Of a stretch of 64,000 nucleotides of DNA, positions 51,193 through 59,140 are shown piece after piece. A model generated the notes under the pieces. The model made no database searches. It saw only the letters and a list, made by a program, of their open reading frames with translations, and was not told where the DNA came from. Source of the stretch: JAFAYN01 sp963733105 (GTDB lineage Bacteria > Gemmatimonadota > Gemmatimonadetes > Longimicrobiales > Longimicrobiaceae). Where the stretch lies: NCBI GenBank assembly GCA_963733105.1, contig CAVTCB010000005.1:186001-250000 (forward strand), written 5' to 3'. Within the stretch, counting starts at the first letter, position 1. Each line of letters begins with the position of its first letter. The position numbers and the translations under genes were made by a program.

Positions 51193-51208
51193 CCCGCTTC
51201 ATCCGCGT

Positions 51209-52627
51209 TTAGTGCCCGTAAGGAGTTCCCGTTCCCGGAGCGCCGTGCATCACGCTCATCGGGTCCAGCACGCCGTACATCCCCATCCGCATGGGGCCGC
51301 CGCCCACGTACACCCGGAAGCCGGCGGAAAGGGTCCAGAACGAGTCCGTCCCGAAGAGCACCCCGGGACGGGTCCCCCCGCGCTCCTCCCGCACCAGGGC
51401 GTGCTGCACCTCCACGTAGGGCCGGAGGCTCAGGGGGAGCCCGGTGAGGGTGTGCCCGTACCCCAGGGTGTTGACGAGCCAGCGGGTGGCGCCCGTGGGG
51501 TGGGCGTCGTGGTCGTAGCGGAAGAACCCCTCGGTCCCCGGTGCGCCCTCGCGGTCGTACTCCGGGCGCGTGGCGTACTCCACCCGGTAGTACGGGAGGT
51601 GGCGCCCGGTGCCGAGCTGCGCCTCGCCCAGGACGGACCAGTACCCCGGGTCGTGCCCCCGCGGCTCGCTCCGGGACGCCTCGGCCAGCGCGTACAGGTC
51701 GCCGAAGCGGTGGCGGGCGGAGTGGCGCAGGGCGGCGTTGGCCAGGAAGGTGGTCTCCTTCTCGTCCCCGTGCGTCTCGGCGACGCGGGCGTAGGAGGCG
51801 GACGCCTCCCACGGGGCCAGGGGACCGAACCCGTCGCCGAAGCGCCGGGCCACGCGCGCCGACCAGGAGTCGGGGAAGCTCTCGATGTTGCCGAAGTCGT
51901 AGGGCCCCTCGGGCTCGCTCCCGCCGAAGATCCCGGCCTCCAGGCTCCACCCGCCCCGCACGTAGGCCCCGCTCACCGTCCACCGCTCCAGGATCTGCGA
52001 GAGGTGGTGGTTGGTGGGGTACTTGAGCGCGGGGCGCATCATGGGGTCGTCGGTGCCGTAGGGGGAGAAGCCCTTCCCGGCGGAGAGCGAGGCGGCGCCT
52101 CCGCCGAGGTCCCAGAAGTTGAGGCTGACCATGGCCTCGTGCAGGAGCGTGTGCGGGTGCCGCCGGTCGATGAACCCTTCGCCCCACCCGCCGAAGGTGA
52201 GCTCGCCGTCGGGCTGGGTGATCCCCTCGAAGTTGAGCGTGCTCCGCAGCACCAGGCGCGAGCCGGGGCTCTCCAGGTTGATCATCGCCGCGGTCTGGGT
52301 GGCGTACGCCTCGGTGTCGTCCAGCGGCGAGCCCTCCTCGGCGCCGAGCGCGGTGGTGAGGGTGGGGAAGGTCTGCGCCATCCCCATGACGTGCCATCCG
52401 CCGCCGAGCGGCCGCATCCACATGTCGTGCGGCATCCCGGGCATGGGGTGCCGCCCCTGGTGCCCGCTCTGGGCGGGGGCGGCGTGGTGCATCCCCGCGT
52501 GCGCGCTGTCGGTTTGCGCCGGGTGCTCCCCGTGGGGGGCGGGCGCCGTGGCGGGGGGCCGCGCCGTGGCGCACCCCGCGGCCGCGATCCCCAGGAGCAG
52601 GACCGCGCGGTTCGTGTACGAAGACAT
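51209..52627 (-). CDS. His/Met-rich lipoprotein with outer-membrane barrel-like domain
   Basis: 472 residues. Signal peptide with lipobox GIAAAGC. Residues ~30-75 are rich in His and Met (HGEHPAQTDSAHAGMHHAAPAQ, HPMPGMPHDMWM), as in copper-binding tails. The remainder has alternating beta-strands and aromatic girdles (AMVSLNFWDLGGGAASLSAGKGFSP, VEYATRPEYDREG, FWTLSAGFRVYVGGG), suggesting a beta-barrel in the outer membrane. The neighbours (CopC-CopD fusion, His-rich protein) support a role in copper handling. Start at 52627 preferred over 52654 for its signal peptide. Confidence 0.7.
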   Translation of the reverse strand: MSSYTNRAVLLLGIAAAGCATARPPATAPAPHGEHPAQTDSAHAGMHHAAPAQSGHQGRHPMPGMPHDMWMRPLGGGWHVMGMAQTFPTLTTALGAEEGSPLDDTEAYATQTAAMINLESPGSRLVLRSTLNFEGITQPDGELTFGGWGEGFIDRRHPHTLLHEAMVSLNFWDLGGGAASLSAGKGFSPYGTDDPMMRPALKYPTNHHLSQILERWTVSGAYVRGGWSLEAGIFGGSEPEGPYDFGNIESFPDSWSARVARRFGDGFGPLAPWEASASYARVAETHGDEKETTFLANAALRHSARHRFGDLYALAEASRSEPRGHDPGYWSVLGEAQLGTGRHLPYYRVEYATRPEYDREGAPGTEGFFRYDHDAHPTGATRWLVNTLGYGHTLTGLPLSLRPYVEVQHALVREERGGTRPGVLFGTDSFWTLSAGFRVYVGGGPMRMGMYGVLDPMSVMHGAPGTGTPYGH

Positions 52628-52691
52628 CCTTCTGCCTCGCTGTAAGGTATACAAAGGTTTCGGCGTCCGGACGGACGCGTTCTCCGGGACC

Positions 52692-53048
52692 TTACCGCGG
52701 GCGTGGAGGGGGTGGATCGGTGCCGAGGTGGGGCGAAGCGTACTGCTCGGCCGGGAAGGGGTGCGCGTCGCGCGCCTCCACCGGCGGCTTGGCGACGGGG
52801 CCGGCCGCCGCCGGGGGGGCGGCGATCCCGCAGGCGGCGCTCATGGCGCAGAGGCCGTCCGCGTGGCGTGGCCCGGAGCGCGGGTGGGTGTGCTCCCCGG
52901 GGTGGCCGCCGTCGCCGTGCCCGGCGTGCGCGCTCGCGGCCGGCGCGTGCTCCGCCCCGCCCTCGTGGGCGAGGACGGGGCACTCCGCCGCGAACGCCTG
53001 CGACCAGGCGAAGCAGAGGAGGAACAGGGAGAGCAGGGCACGGCGCAT
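52692..53048 (-). CDS. His-rich exported protein of the copper-type set
   Basis: 118 residues with signal peptide MRRALLSLFLLCFAWSQAFA. The mature part has a His-rich stretch (HEGGAEHAPAASAHAGHGDG...HPGEHTHPRSGPRH) and three Cys (AAECPVL; LCAMSAACG). It is probably a periplasmic metal-binding protein. It is first in the set, 64 bp upstream of the outer-membrane-type gene, and divergent from the EamA gene. Confidence 0.65.
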   Translation of the reverse strand: MRRALLSLFLLCFAWSQAFAAECPVLAHEGGAEHAPAASAHAGHGDGGHPGEHTHPRSGPRHADGLCAMSAACGIAAPPAAAGPVAKPPVEARDAHPFPAEQYASPHLGTDPPPPRPR

Positions 53049-53117
53049 GGCTGGAACGTAGCGCAGGACGCGGGCCGCTGCAATCCGCCGGGCGTGGACC
53101 GCCCCCTGCGCGGGGGT

Positions 53118-53123
53118 TAGCTT
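53118..53123 (+). promoter_or_regulatory. candidate -10 element of the EamA gene (leaderless mRNA likely)
   Basis: TAGCTT ends only 7 bases before the ATG at 53131, so transcription would start at or very near the start codon. No Shine-Dalgarno is visible, consistent with a leaderless transcript. Confidence 0.35.
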
Positions 53124-53130
53124 TGGGCGC

Positions 53131-54066
53131 ATGCGGCACACGACGGCGGCAGACAGCGAAGGAGCTCCGGCAGCCCCCGCGCGCGGCTTCGCGCCGGGGC
53201 TGCGCTACATGGCGGTGGGGGCGTTCTGGTTCTCGGTGATGAGCCTCCTGGTGAAGCTGGCGGGGGAGACGCTTCCCAGCGCGCAGATCGTCCTGGCCCG
53301 CGCGGTGGTCACCTTCGTGCTGAGCTGGGCGATGCTGCGGCACGCGGGGGTGCGGCCCTGGGGGCGGGACCGGGGGCGCCTGGCGCTGCGGGGGCTGGTG
53401 GGAGCCTCGTCCATCACCTGCTTCTACTACTCGCTGGTGCACCTCCCCATCGCGGAGGCCACCGTGATCCAGTACATGAACCCGGTGTTCACGGCGATCC
53501 TCGCCGGGCTCCTGCTGGGGGAGCGGATGGGGCGGCGGGAGGTGGCCTGCGTGCTGCTCAGCCTGGCGGGGGTGGTGCTGGTGACGCACCCGGCGGTGCT
53601 CTTCGGCGGGGCGGCGCGGCTGAACCCGCTGCACGTGGGGATCGCGCTGGCCGGGGCGCTCTCCGCGGCGTCGGCCTACACCACCATCCGCGCCCTCAAG
53701 GACGAGCACCCGCTGGTGGTGGTCTTCTACCTTCCGGTGATGACCATCCCCACCGCCGTCCCGCTCCTCGCGGGGGCCGCGGCGCGCTGGCCGACGCCGC
53801 TGGAGTGGCTGGTGCTGGTGGGCGTGGGCGCGACGACGCAGGTGGCGCAGGTGTACATGACGCGCGGGCTGCAGATGGAGCGGGCCGGGCGCGCCACGGC
53901 GGTGGGCTACGTGCAGATCGTCTTCGCGGCGGTCTGGGGGGTGCTCTTCTTCGGCGAGGTCCCGGACGCCTGGAGCGTGGCCGGCGCCCTGCTGATCGTG
54001 GGGAGCACGCTGGTCCTGATGCGCCGCCCCCGCGCCGATACGGAAGAAGCGATCCCCACGGAGTAG
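53131..54066 (+). CDS. EamA/DMT-family transporter
   Basis: 311 residues, ten helices in two EamA repeats (residues ~25-155 and ~170-300). Repeat 1: YMAVGAFWFSVMSLLVKLAGETLPSAQIVLARAVVTF...; the boundary helix has PIAEATVIQYMNPVFTAILAGLLLGER. Repeat 2 ends AVWGVLFFGEVPDAWSVAGALLIVGSTLVLM. The paired FGE/LGER motifs and Pro in the fourth helix of each repeat are typical. The substrate is unknown; exporters of amino acids or metabolites are common. The IMPase gene follows after 30 bp. Confidence 0.9.
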   Translation: MRHTTAADSEGAPAAPARGFAPGLRYMAVGAFWFSVMSLLVKLAGETLPSAQIVLARAVVTFVLSWAMLRHAGVRPWGRDRGRLALRGLVGASSITCFYYSLVHLPIAEATVIQYMNPVFTAILAGLLLGERMGRREVACVLLSLAGVVLVTHPAVLFGGAARLNPLHVGIALAGALSAASAYTTIRALKDEHPLVVVFYLPVMTIPTAVPLLAGAAARWPTPLEWLVLVGVGATTQVAQVYMTRGLQMERAGRATAVGYVQIVFAAVWGVLFFGEVPDAWSVAGALLIVGSTLVLMRRPRADTEEAIPTE

Positions 54067-54096
54067 CGCGCTTCCCACCTTCGCACTCTCGAACCC

Positions 54097-54897
54097 ATGG
54101 CATTCCCTTTCGCTCCGGAGCTCGCCGTCGCCCGCCTGGCGGCTGCGGAAGCGGCCGCGCTGATCCTGGCCCGCGAGGGCGCCACGGAGGTGCGCCAGAA
54201 GGAGCGCGCCGACCTGGTGACGGCGGTGGACGAGGCGGCGGAGCGGGCGGTGATCGCGCTCCTGCGGACGCACTTCCCGGACGACGGGATCGTGGCCGAG
54301 GAGTCGGCGTCGGCGGCGATCGAGCGGGGGCGGAGGTGGATCGTGGACCCCATCGACGGGACGACCAACTTCGTCCACGGGCACCCGTTCACCTGCGTGA
54401 GCATCGCCTTCGCGGACGACGCGGGGCTCGCGGTGGGGGTGGTCCACGCGCCGCTGCTGGGGGAGGTGTTCCACGCGGTGCGCGGGGGCGGGGCGTTCCT
54501 GGACGACCGGCCCATCCGCGTGTCCGGGGTGGACGAGCCCGGGCGGGCGCTCCTGGCCACGGGGTTCCCCTTCAAGGAGGGGAAGGGGAAGCTGGACGCC
54601 TACATGCGCCTGACGGCGGAGGTGATCGCGGAGGGGCAGGACGTGCGCCGGGCGGGGAGCGCGGCGCTGGACCTGGCGTACGTGGCGGCGGGGCGGGTGG
54701 ACGCGTACTTCGAGATCGGGCTGGCGCCGTGGGACGTGGCGGCGGGGGCGCTCCTGGTGGCCGAGGCCGGCGGGACGGTGGGCGGGTGGCCGGGCGACGA
54801 GCGGGGCCCGCTGGAGACCGGCCGCGTGCTCGCCAGCAACGGCGCGCTCCACGGCTGGATGGAGGAGGTGCTGGCCCGGCACGTGGACCGGCTGTAG
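54097..54897 (+). CDS. inositol monophosphatase family protein
   Basis: 266 residues. Metal-binding motifs: GIVAEES (Glu), WIVDPIDGTTNFVHG (D-P-I-D-G-T, two Asp and the Thr) and, near the C-terminus, LAPWDVAAGALLVAEAGG (WD-x-A-A-G). The three metal sites for Li-sensitive Mg phosphatases are complete. Family members dephosphorylate inositol phosphate, PAP, or act as SuhB-type ribosome biogenesis factors. Context does not decide. The end abuts composite B-A repeat elements. Confidence 0.93.
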   Translation: MAFPFAPELAVARLAAAEAAALILAREGATEVRQKERADLVTAVDEAAERAVIALLRTHFPDDGIVAEESASAAIERGRRWIVDPIDGTTNFVHGHPFTCVSIAFADDAGLAVGVVHAPLLGEVFHAVRGGGAFLDDRPIRVSGVDEPGRALLATGFPFKEGKGKLDAYMRLTAEVIAEGQDVRRAGSAALDLAYVAAGRVDAYFEIGLAPWDVAAGALLVAEAGGTVGGWPGDERGPLETGRVLASNGALHGWMEEVLARHVDRL

Positions 54898-54904
54898 CGT
54901 GTGG

Positions 54905-55016
54905 GTCGTCGGCGGGTAGGTCGTCGGCGGGGCGCTCCTTCCGGAATCCGCCAACTCGCTTCGCTCAAACAGTGCGGATTCCTCCAGGAGCACCCCACCT
55001 CCTCCCAGGGGTGGCT
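54905..55016. repeat. family B hairpin repeat, copy 3
   Basis: Arms GGGCGCTCCTTCCGGAATCC and GGATTCCTCCAGGAGCACCC. Closest to copy 1. It joins family A copy 6 through GGTGGCTCCTACTGCAACTC, also seen reversed at 45852-45885. Confidence 0.75.
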
Positions 55017-55040
55017 CCTACTGCAACTCACCGTACGGAA

Positions 55041-55181
55041 AGCAGTTGCGTGAGGGATGCGAGCCCGAAGGGGCGAGACCCGGCGTAGTTTGCCGGGGCT
55101 CGACTCCGTTGGACACGGTCGTATCGTGTCCTACGGAGCCGCAGCCCGACCCCCGCGCCAGCGGGGGGCACGCCCAAACCC
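55041..55181 (-). repeat. family A structured repeat, copy 6
   Basis: Starts 8 bases after the ADOP permease stop, same sense. P1 CCCCCGC/GCGGGGG; P2 CTCCGT/ACGGAG with inner GGACACG/CGTGTCC, loop ATACGAC; P3 CGAGCCCCGGC/GCCGGGTCTCG; P4 GCCC/GGGC. Confidence 0.85.
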
Positions 55182-55189
55182 TGCCCCGT

Positions 55190-57883
55190 CTACTGAGCCC
55201 GCAACGCCGTCGCCGGGTCCACGCGCGCCGCACGGTTCGCCGGGAGATAGCTGGCCAGGAGCGCCACCGCCGCGAGCAGCACCGGCACCGCCACGAACGT
55301 CGCCGCGTCGGTGGTGGTCACCCCGAACAGGAGCGAGCGCAGCAGGCGCGCCAGGCCGAGGGCGCCCAGCAGCCCCACCCCCAGCCCGGTGGCCGTGAGC
55401 GTCATCCCCTGGCCCACGATGAGCCGCAGGATGCTGCCGCGGTCGGCGCCGAGCGCCACCCTCACCCCGATCTCGCCGCGCCGCTGCGCGACCCCGTACG
55501 AGATGATCCCGTAGAGCCCGACGGCGGCCAGGAGGAGCGCCAGCGCGGCGAAGCCGCCCAGGAGGTAGCTGCTCATCCGCGACCGCGCCGTGGCGTCGCC
55601 GACCACCGACTCCATGGTGCGCACGCTCGCCACGGGGAGGCCCGGGTCGAGCCGCCGGACCTCGCTCCGCACGGGGCCGGCCAGCGCGAGCGGATCGCCG
55701 GTGGCGCGGAGCACCACGTTCAGCGAGCCTTCCGGCTCCTGGGCGAAGGCGCGGTAGAGGGCCGGGGCCGGCTCGGCGGTGACGCTCGTCTCGCGCACGT
55801 CCTCCACCACGCCGACGATCTCCGCCTCGACCGTCGCTTCGTTCCATTCGTAGGCCAGGCGCTTCCCCAGCGGGTCCTCCCCCGGGAACTGCCGCCGGGC
55901 GAGCGCCTGGTTGATCACGAGGACGCGCGCCGAGCCGGCGTGGTCGCGCGCGTCGAAGGTCCGCCCGCGCAGCAGCCGGATCCCCTGCGCCCGGAAGTAG
56001 TCGCCCCCCGCCACCCGGAAGTCCGACCCGATCTCCGCGCCCGGGCCGGGCCTGGGACGGTCGGGGCGGTAGGCGGAGTCGCCGGTCTTCCCCTCGGTGA
56101 GCGGGAGGTGCGACACCGTCCCGACCGCCTGCACCCCCGGAAGCCCCTCCAGCGCGGGGAGGAGCCGCGCGAGGAAGGCCCGCTGCTCGTCCAGCGAGTC
56201 GTAGGCCTCGGAGCCGAGCGACATGCGCAGGGTGAGCACCCCCTCCGAGCGCATCCCGGTGTCCACGGCCCGCAGCTTCTGGAAGGAGCGCAGCAGGAGG
56301 CCCGCGCCCACCAGGAGGATGAGCGCCAGCGCCACTTCGGCCACCACCAGCCCGCTGCGCAGGCGCATGGGGGCGCGTCCGCCGGTGCTGCCGCGGCCGC
56401 CGTCGCGGAGCGCGCCCTGCGGGTCGGAGCGGCTGGCGGCCAGCGCGGGGGCGAGCCCGAAGAGGAGCCCGGTGAGGAGGGTGGCGCCGAGCGCGAACGC
56501 CAGCACCCGGGCGTCCACGGCCACCGTGTCCAGGCGCGGCAGCTGGACGCTCTCGGGGAGCGAGCGCACCAGCGCTCCCGTCCCCAGCACCGCCGCCGAC
56601 ACCCCGATGGCGCCGCCGGCCAGCGACAGCACCAGGCTCTCGGTGAGGAGCTGGCGCACCAGGCGCCCCCGCGTGGCGCCCAGCGAGAGGCGCACGGCGA
56701 TCTCCTGGCGCCGCGTGCTGGCCCGGCCCAGGAGCAGGTTGGCGACGTTGGTGCAGGCGATCAGGAGGAGCATCCCCACGGCGCCCATCAGCACCAGGAG
56801 CGCCGGGCGCACCTCCCCCAGCACCTCCTCCCGCAGCGGCGTGAGCGCGACGTCCCGGCTGGCGTTGTGGTCGGGGTACGCTTCCTCCAGCCGCCGCATG
56901 ATCCCGGTCATCTCGTCCCCGGCGCGATCCGGCGCGACCCCCGGCTTCAGCCTCGCGATCCCGGTGAGGAAGCGGCCCATGGTGGTCCGGTTCCCCCGCT
57001 CGATGGCGAGCGGGGCCCACAGGTCGGGGCTCCCGTCCAGCACCCGGAAGTCCGGCCCCATCACCCCGACCACGGTGAGGGGCTCGCCGTTGGCCCGGAT
57101 GGTCTGCCCGACGATGGCCGGGTCTCCGCCGTACCGGCTCTGCCAGAGCCGGTGGCTGAGCACCGCCACGTCGCCCACGGCGAGGCTCTCGCCCTGCGGG
57201 TCGTCCTCCTCCGGGCGGAAGGCGCGGCCCAGGAGCGGCTGCACCTGCAGGGTGGCGAAGAAGTTGGCGCTCACCAGCTGGGCCTGCGCCTCCTGGGGCT
57301 CCCCCCCGCCGGTCAGGTTCAGCGGCCACTGGACGAAGTAGGCCACGGACGAGAAGGAGCGGGCCTGCGACTCCCAGTCGAAGAGGTTGGCCGGGGACAC
57401 CGTGCCGGCGCGCGGCTGGGGGCCCGCCAGGTCGCGCTCGTGCTCGCGCAGGATCACCACCCGCTCCGCTTCGCCCACGCCCAGCGGCCGCAGCAGGACG
57501 GAGTCCACCACGGTGTAGATGGCGGTGGACGCGCCGATCCCGAGCGCGAGGGTGAGCACCGCGATCCCGGTGAAGGCCGGGGCCCGGAGGAGGGCGCGCC
57601 AGCCGTAGCGGACGTCCTGCACCAGGTCGCCCCACCACTCCGACCGCCGCGTCCGGCGCACGCGCCGGCGGCCGATCTCCTCCAGCTCGGCCCTGGCCTC
57701 CCGCACGTCCCCGAACTCGCGCAGCGCCTCGGCCCGGGCGGCCGCCGGCTCCATCCCGCGCGCGGCCAGCTCGCGCGCGCGCTCCTCCAGGTGGAACTCG
57801 ATCTCGTCCTCCACCTCGCCCGCGACGCGCGCCTCGGAGGAGGGGAGCCGGAACAGGGAACGGACCCCCGGTATGCGTGCCAT
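55190..57883 (-). CDS. ADOP family permease
   Basis: 897 residues. The N-terminal ~90 residues form the acidic cytoplasmic helical domain typical of the acidobacterial-type duplicated permeases (EVEDEIEFHLEERARELAARGMEP). Then two complete units: MacB periplasmic domain plus FtsX core, the first starting DVRYGWRALLRAPAFTGIAVLTLALGIGASTAIYTVVDSVLLRPL, the second from MRLRSGLVVAEVALALILLVGAGLL. The end is YLPANRAARVDPATALRAQ. No ATPase accompanies it. The PadR regulator gene lies 13 bp upstream, a common pairing. Confidence 0.94.
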   Translation of the reverse strand: MARIPGVRSLFRLPSSEARVAGEVEDEIEFHLEERARELAARGMEPAAARAEALREFGDVREARAELEEIGRRRVRRTRRSEWWGDLVQDVRYGWRALLRAPAFTGIAVLTLALGIGASTAIYTVVDSVLLRPLGVGEAERVVILREHERDLAGPQPRAGTVSPANLFDWESQARSFSSVAYFVQWPLNLTGGGEPQEAQAQLVSANFFATLQVQPLLGRAFRPEEDDPQGESLAVGDVAVLSHRLWQSRYGGDPAIVGQTIRANGEPLTVVGVMGPDFRVLDGSPDLWAPLAIERGNRTTMGRFLTGIARLKPGVAPDRAGDEMTGIMRRLEEAYPDHNASRDVALTPLREEVLGEVRPALLVLMGAVGMLLLIACTNVANLLLGRASTRRQEIAVRLSLGATRGRLVRQLLTESLVLSLAGGAIGVSAAVLGTGALVRSLPESVQLPRLDTVAVDARVLAFALGATLLTGLLFGLAPALAASRSDPQGALRDGGRGSTGGRAPMRLRSGLVVAEVALALILLVGAGLLLRSFQKLRAVDTGMRSEGVLTLRMSLGSEAYDSLDEQRAFLARLLPALEGLPGVQAVGTVSHLPLTEGKTGDSAYRPDRPRPGPGAEIGSDFRVAGGDYFRAQGIRLLRGRTFDARDHAGSARVLVINQALARRQFPGEDPLGKRLAYEWNEATVEAEIVGVVEDVRETSVTAEPAPALYRAFAQEPEGSLNVVLRATGDPLALAGPVRSEVRRLDPGLPVASVRTMESVVGDATARSRMSSYLLGGFAALALLLAAVGLYGIISYGVAQRRGEIGVRVALGADRGSILRLIVGQGMTLTATGLGVGLLGALGLARLLRSLLFGVTTTDAATFVAVPVLLAAVALLASYLPANRAARVDPATALRAQ

Positions 57884-57896
57884 GTGCGTTCCCCGG

Positions 57897-58229
57897 TCAG
57901 GCGGTTTGAAGGACCTTGAAGACGGCGGACGCGTAGCGCGCCCACGTGTCGGTCTGCGCGGCGAGCTGCTTCCGCCCCTCGGCGGTGAGCCGGTAGTACT
58001 TGGCCTTGCGGTTGTTCTCCGTGAGCCCCCACTGGCACTCCAGCCACCCCCGCTCCTCCATGCGGTGCAGCGACACGTAGAGCGCGCGGTCCTCCACCTG
58101 CAGCTCGGCGTCGGTGGTGTCCCCGATCCAGCGGGCGATCTCGTAGCCGTGCCGAGGACCCCAGGAAAGGGTCTTCAGCACCAGCACGTCCAGCGTCCCC
58201 TGCAGCAGCTGCAGATCGTCGCGGGCCAT
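57897..58229 (-). CDS. PadR family transcriptional regulator
   Basis: 110 residues: DLQLLQGTLDVLVLKTLSWGPRHGYEIARWIGDTTDAELQVEDRALYVSLHRMEERGWLECQWG is the PadR winged helix, and the C-terminal helices (AKYYRLTAEGRKQLAAQTDTWARYASAV) form the dimer arm. PadR proteins paired with ADOP permeases normally repress the pair. An inverted repeat in the upstream region (58246-58272) is the likely operator. Confidence 0.94.
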   Translation of the reverse strand: MARDDLQLLQGTLDVLVLKTLSWGPRHGYEIARWIGDTTDAELQVEDRALYVSLHRMEERGWLECQWGLTENNRKAKYYRLTAEGRKQLAAQTDTWARYASAVFKVLQTA

Positions 58230-58245
58230 GGTCTCTCCTCGGAAG

Positions 58246-58272
58246 TGTTCCCCGGAAACGTTACGGGGAACA
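58246..58272. promoter_or_regulatory. PadR operator candidate (9-9-9 inverted repeat)
   Basis: TGTTCCCCG, 9-base spacer, CGGGGAACA, 17 bases before the padR start. PadR proteins bind ATGT/ACAT-type inverted repeats of this size. The adjacent TATATG is a candidate -10. Confidence 0.6.
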
Positions 58273-58404
58273 TATAGCGGCCCGCCGCGCCGCGCAACGG
58301 TTCCGTGCGCCGCCCCTGCCGGAGACCGGCACCGCTCCTGCATTGCACGGGGGCGGGGTGGGCCGTGCGGCCCGAGGGTGTGGGAAATTCCAAGGAGGCG
58401 AACC

Positions 58405-58612
58405 ATGACGTCCTTCCAGACGTACCTGCTCGGGTTTATCATTCTGGTCATCGGGCTCGCGGCGGGGGCCTACATGCTGGGCGCGCCGCCGGAGTGGATC
58501 GGGATCGGCGCCATCGTGCTGATCGGGATCGGGGTGCTCTCCGCCACCACGCGCACCAAGCCGCGCGACCCGACGCCTGCGCGATCCGCGCGGGCCGGGG
58601 CAGCCGCTCTGA
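58405..58612 (+). CDS. small two-helix membrane protein (3' end uncertain)
   Basis: AAGGAGG ideally precedes the ATG. The start encodes two hydrophobic helices, MTSFQTYLLGFIILVIGLA (1) and PEWIGIGAIVLIGIGVLS (2), then a basic tail TTRTKPRDPT. The frame then stays open into the next gene up to 59058, which is implausible. A one-base error near 58560-58605 would bring in the TGA at 58610-58612, just before a terminator-like hairpin, so that end is proposed. No family recognised. Confidence 0.45.
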
Positions 58613-58641
58613 GCCGGGCACGCCGCCCGCGGCCGGCCGAG

Positions 58642-58675
58642 ATCGCCCCGCTCCGGCGGGGCGATTCGCATTTTT
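58642..58675 (+). terminator. terminator-like hairpin before the OsmC gene
   Basis: Stem ATCGCCCCG/CGGGGCGAT with loop CTCCGG, then TCGCATTTTT. It would end transcription of the small membrane protein gene. Confidence 0.6.
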
Positions 58676-58694
58676 CCGAACCGGGAGGACGAAG

Positions 58695-59140
58695 ATGCCG
58701 GAAGGAGTCCCTGCGCCGTACCCGATCGAGGTGGTCTGGGAGGGCGGGATGCGCTACCGCGGGGGGCCGCGGGGCGGTCCCACGCACGTGGTGGACGGGA
58801 ACCGGGAGGCCGCCCCCTCCCCGGTGGACGCGGTGGTGGTGGCGGTGGCGTCGTGCTCCGCCATCGACGTGGTGGAGATCCTCACCAAGCGCCGCACCCC
58901 GCCGAGCGCGCTCCGCGTGCGGGCGGAGCTCGCGCGCGCCCCGGAGCCCCCGCGGCGCCTCACCGACGTGCGGCTGGTCTACACCGTGGCCGCCGACTCG
59001 GAGCGGCGGCACGTGGAGCGGGCGGTGGAGCTGTCGTTCGAGAAGTACTGCTCGGTGATCCACTCGCTGGCGGCGGACACGCGCCTGTCGTGGGAGGTGG
59101 AGCTGGAGCCCGCCGCGGCGGGGGGGAGGCGGCGGGGTGA
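58695..59140 (+). CDS. OsmC family protein, one frameshift near the 3' end
   Basis: About 148 residues. Starts MPEGVPAPYPIEVVWEGGMRYRGG. The two redox Cys of OsmC/Ohr-type proteins are in VVAVASCSAIDVVEILTKRR and SFEKYCSVIHSLAADT; spacing fits the YhfA-like branch, which reduces organic peroxides or binds thiols. The natural end LEPAAAGGEAAG and TGA at 59138-59140 require one more G in the run of seven at 59120-59126; as written the frame stays open through cysK. With this correction the stop overlaps the cysK GTG (GTGA), a typical coupled arrangement. Confidence 0.82.

Noticed and set aside
50998..51202. N-terminal extension of the CopC-CopD protein through the family A repeat
   Set aside because: The extension is repeat-encoded and precedes a clear signal peptide; a GTG at 50997 with one indel is simpler.
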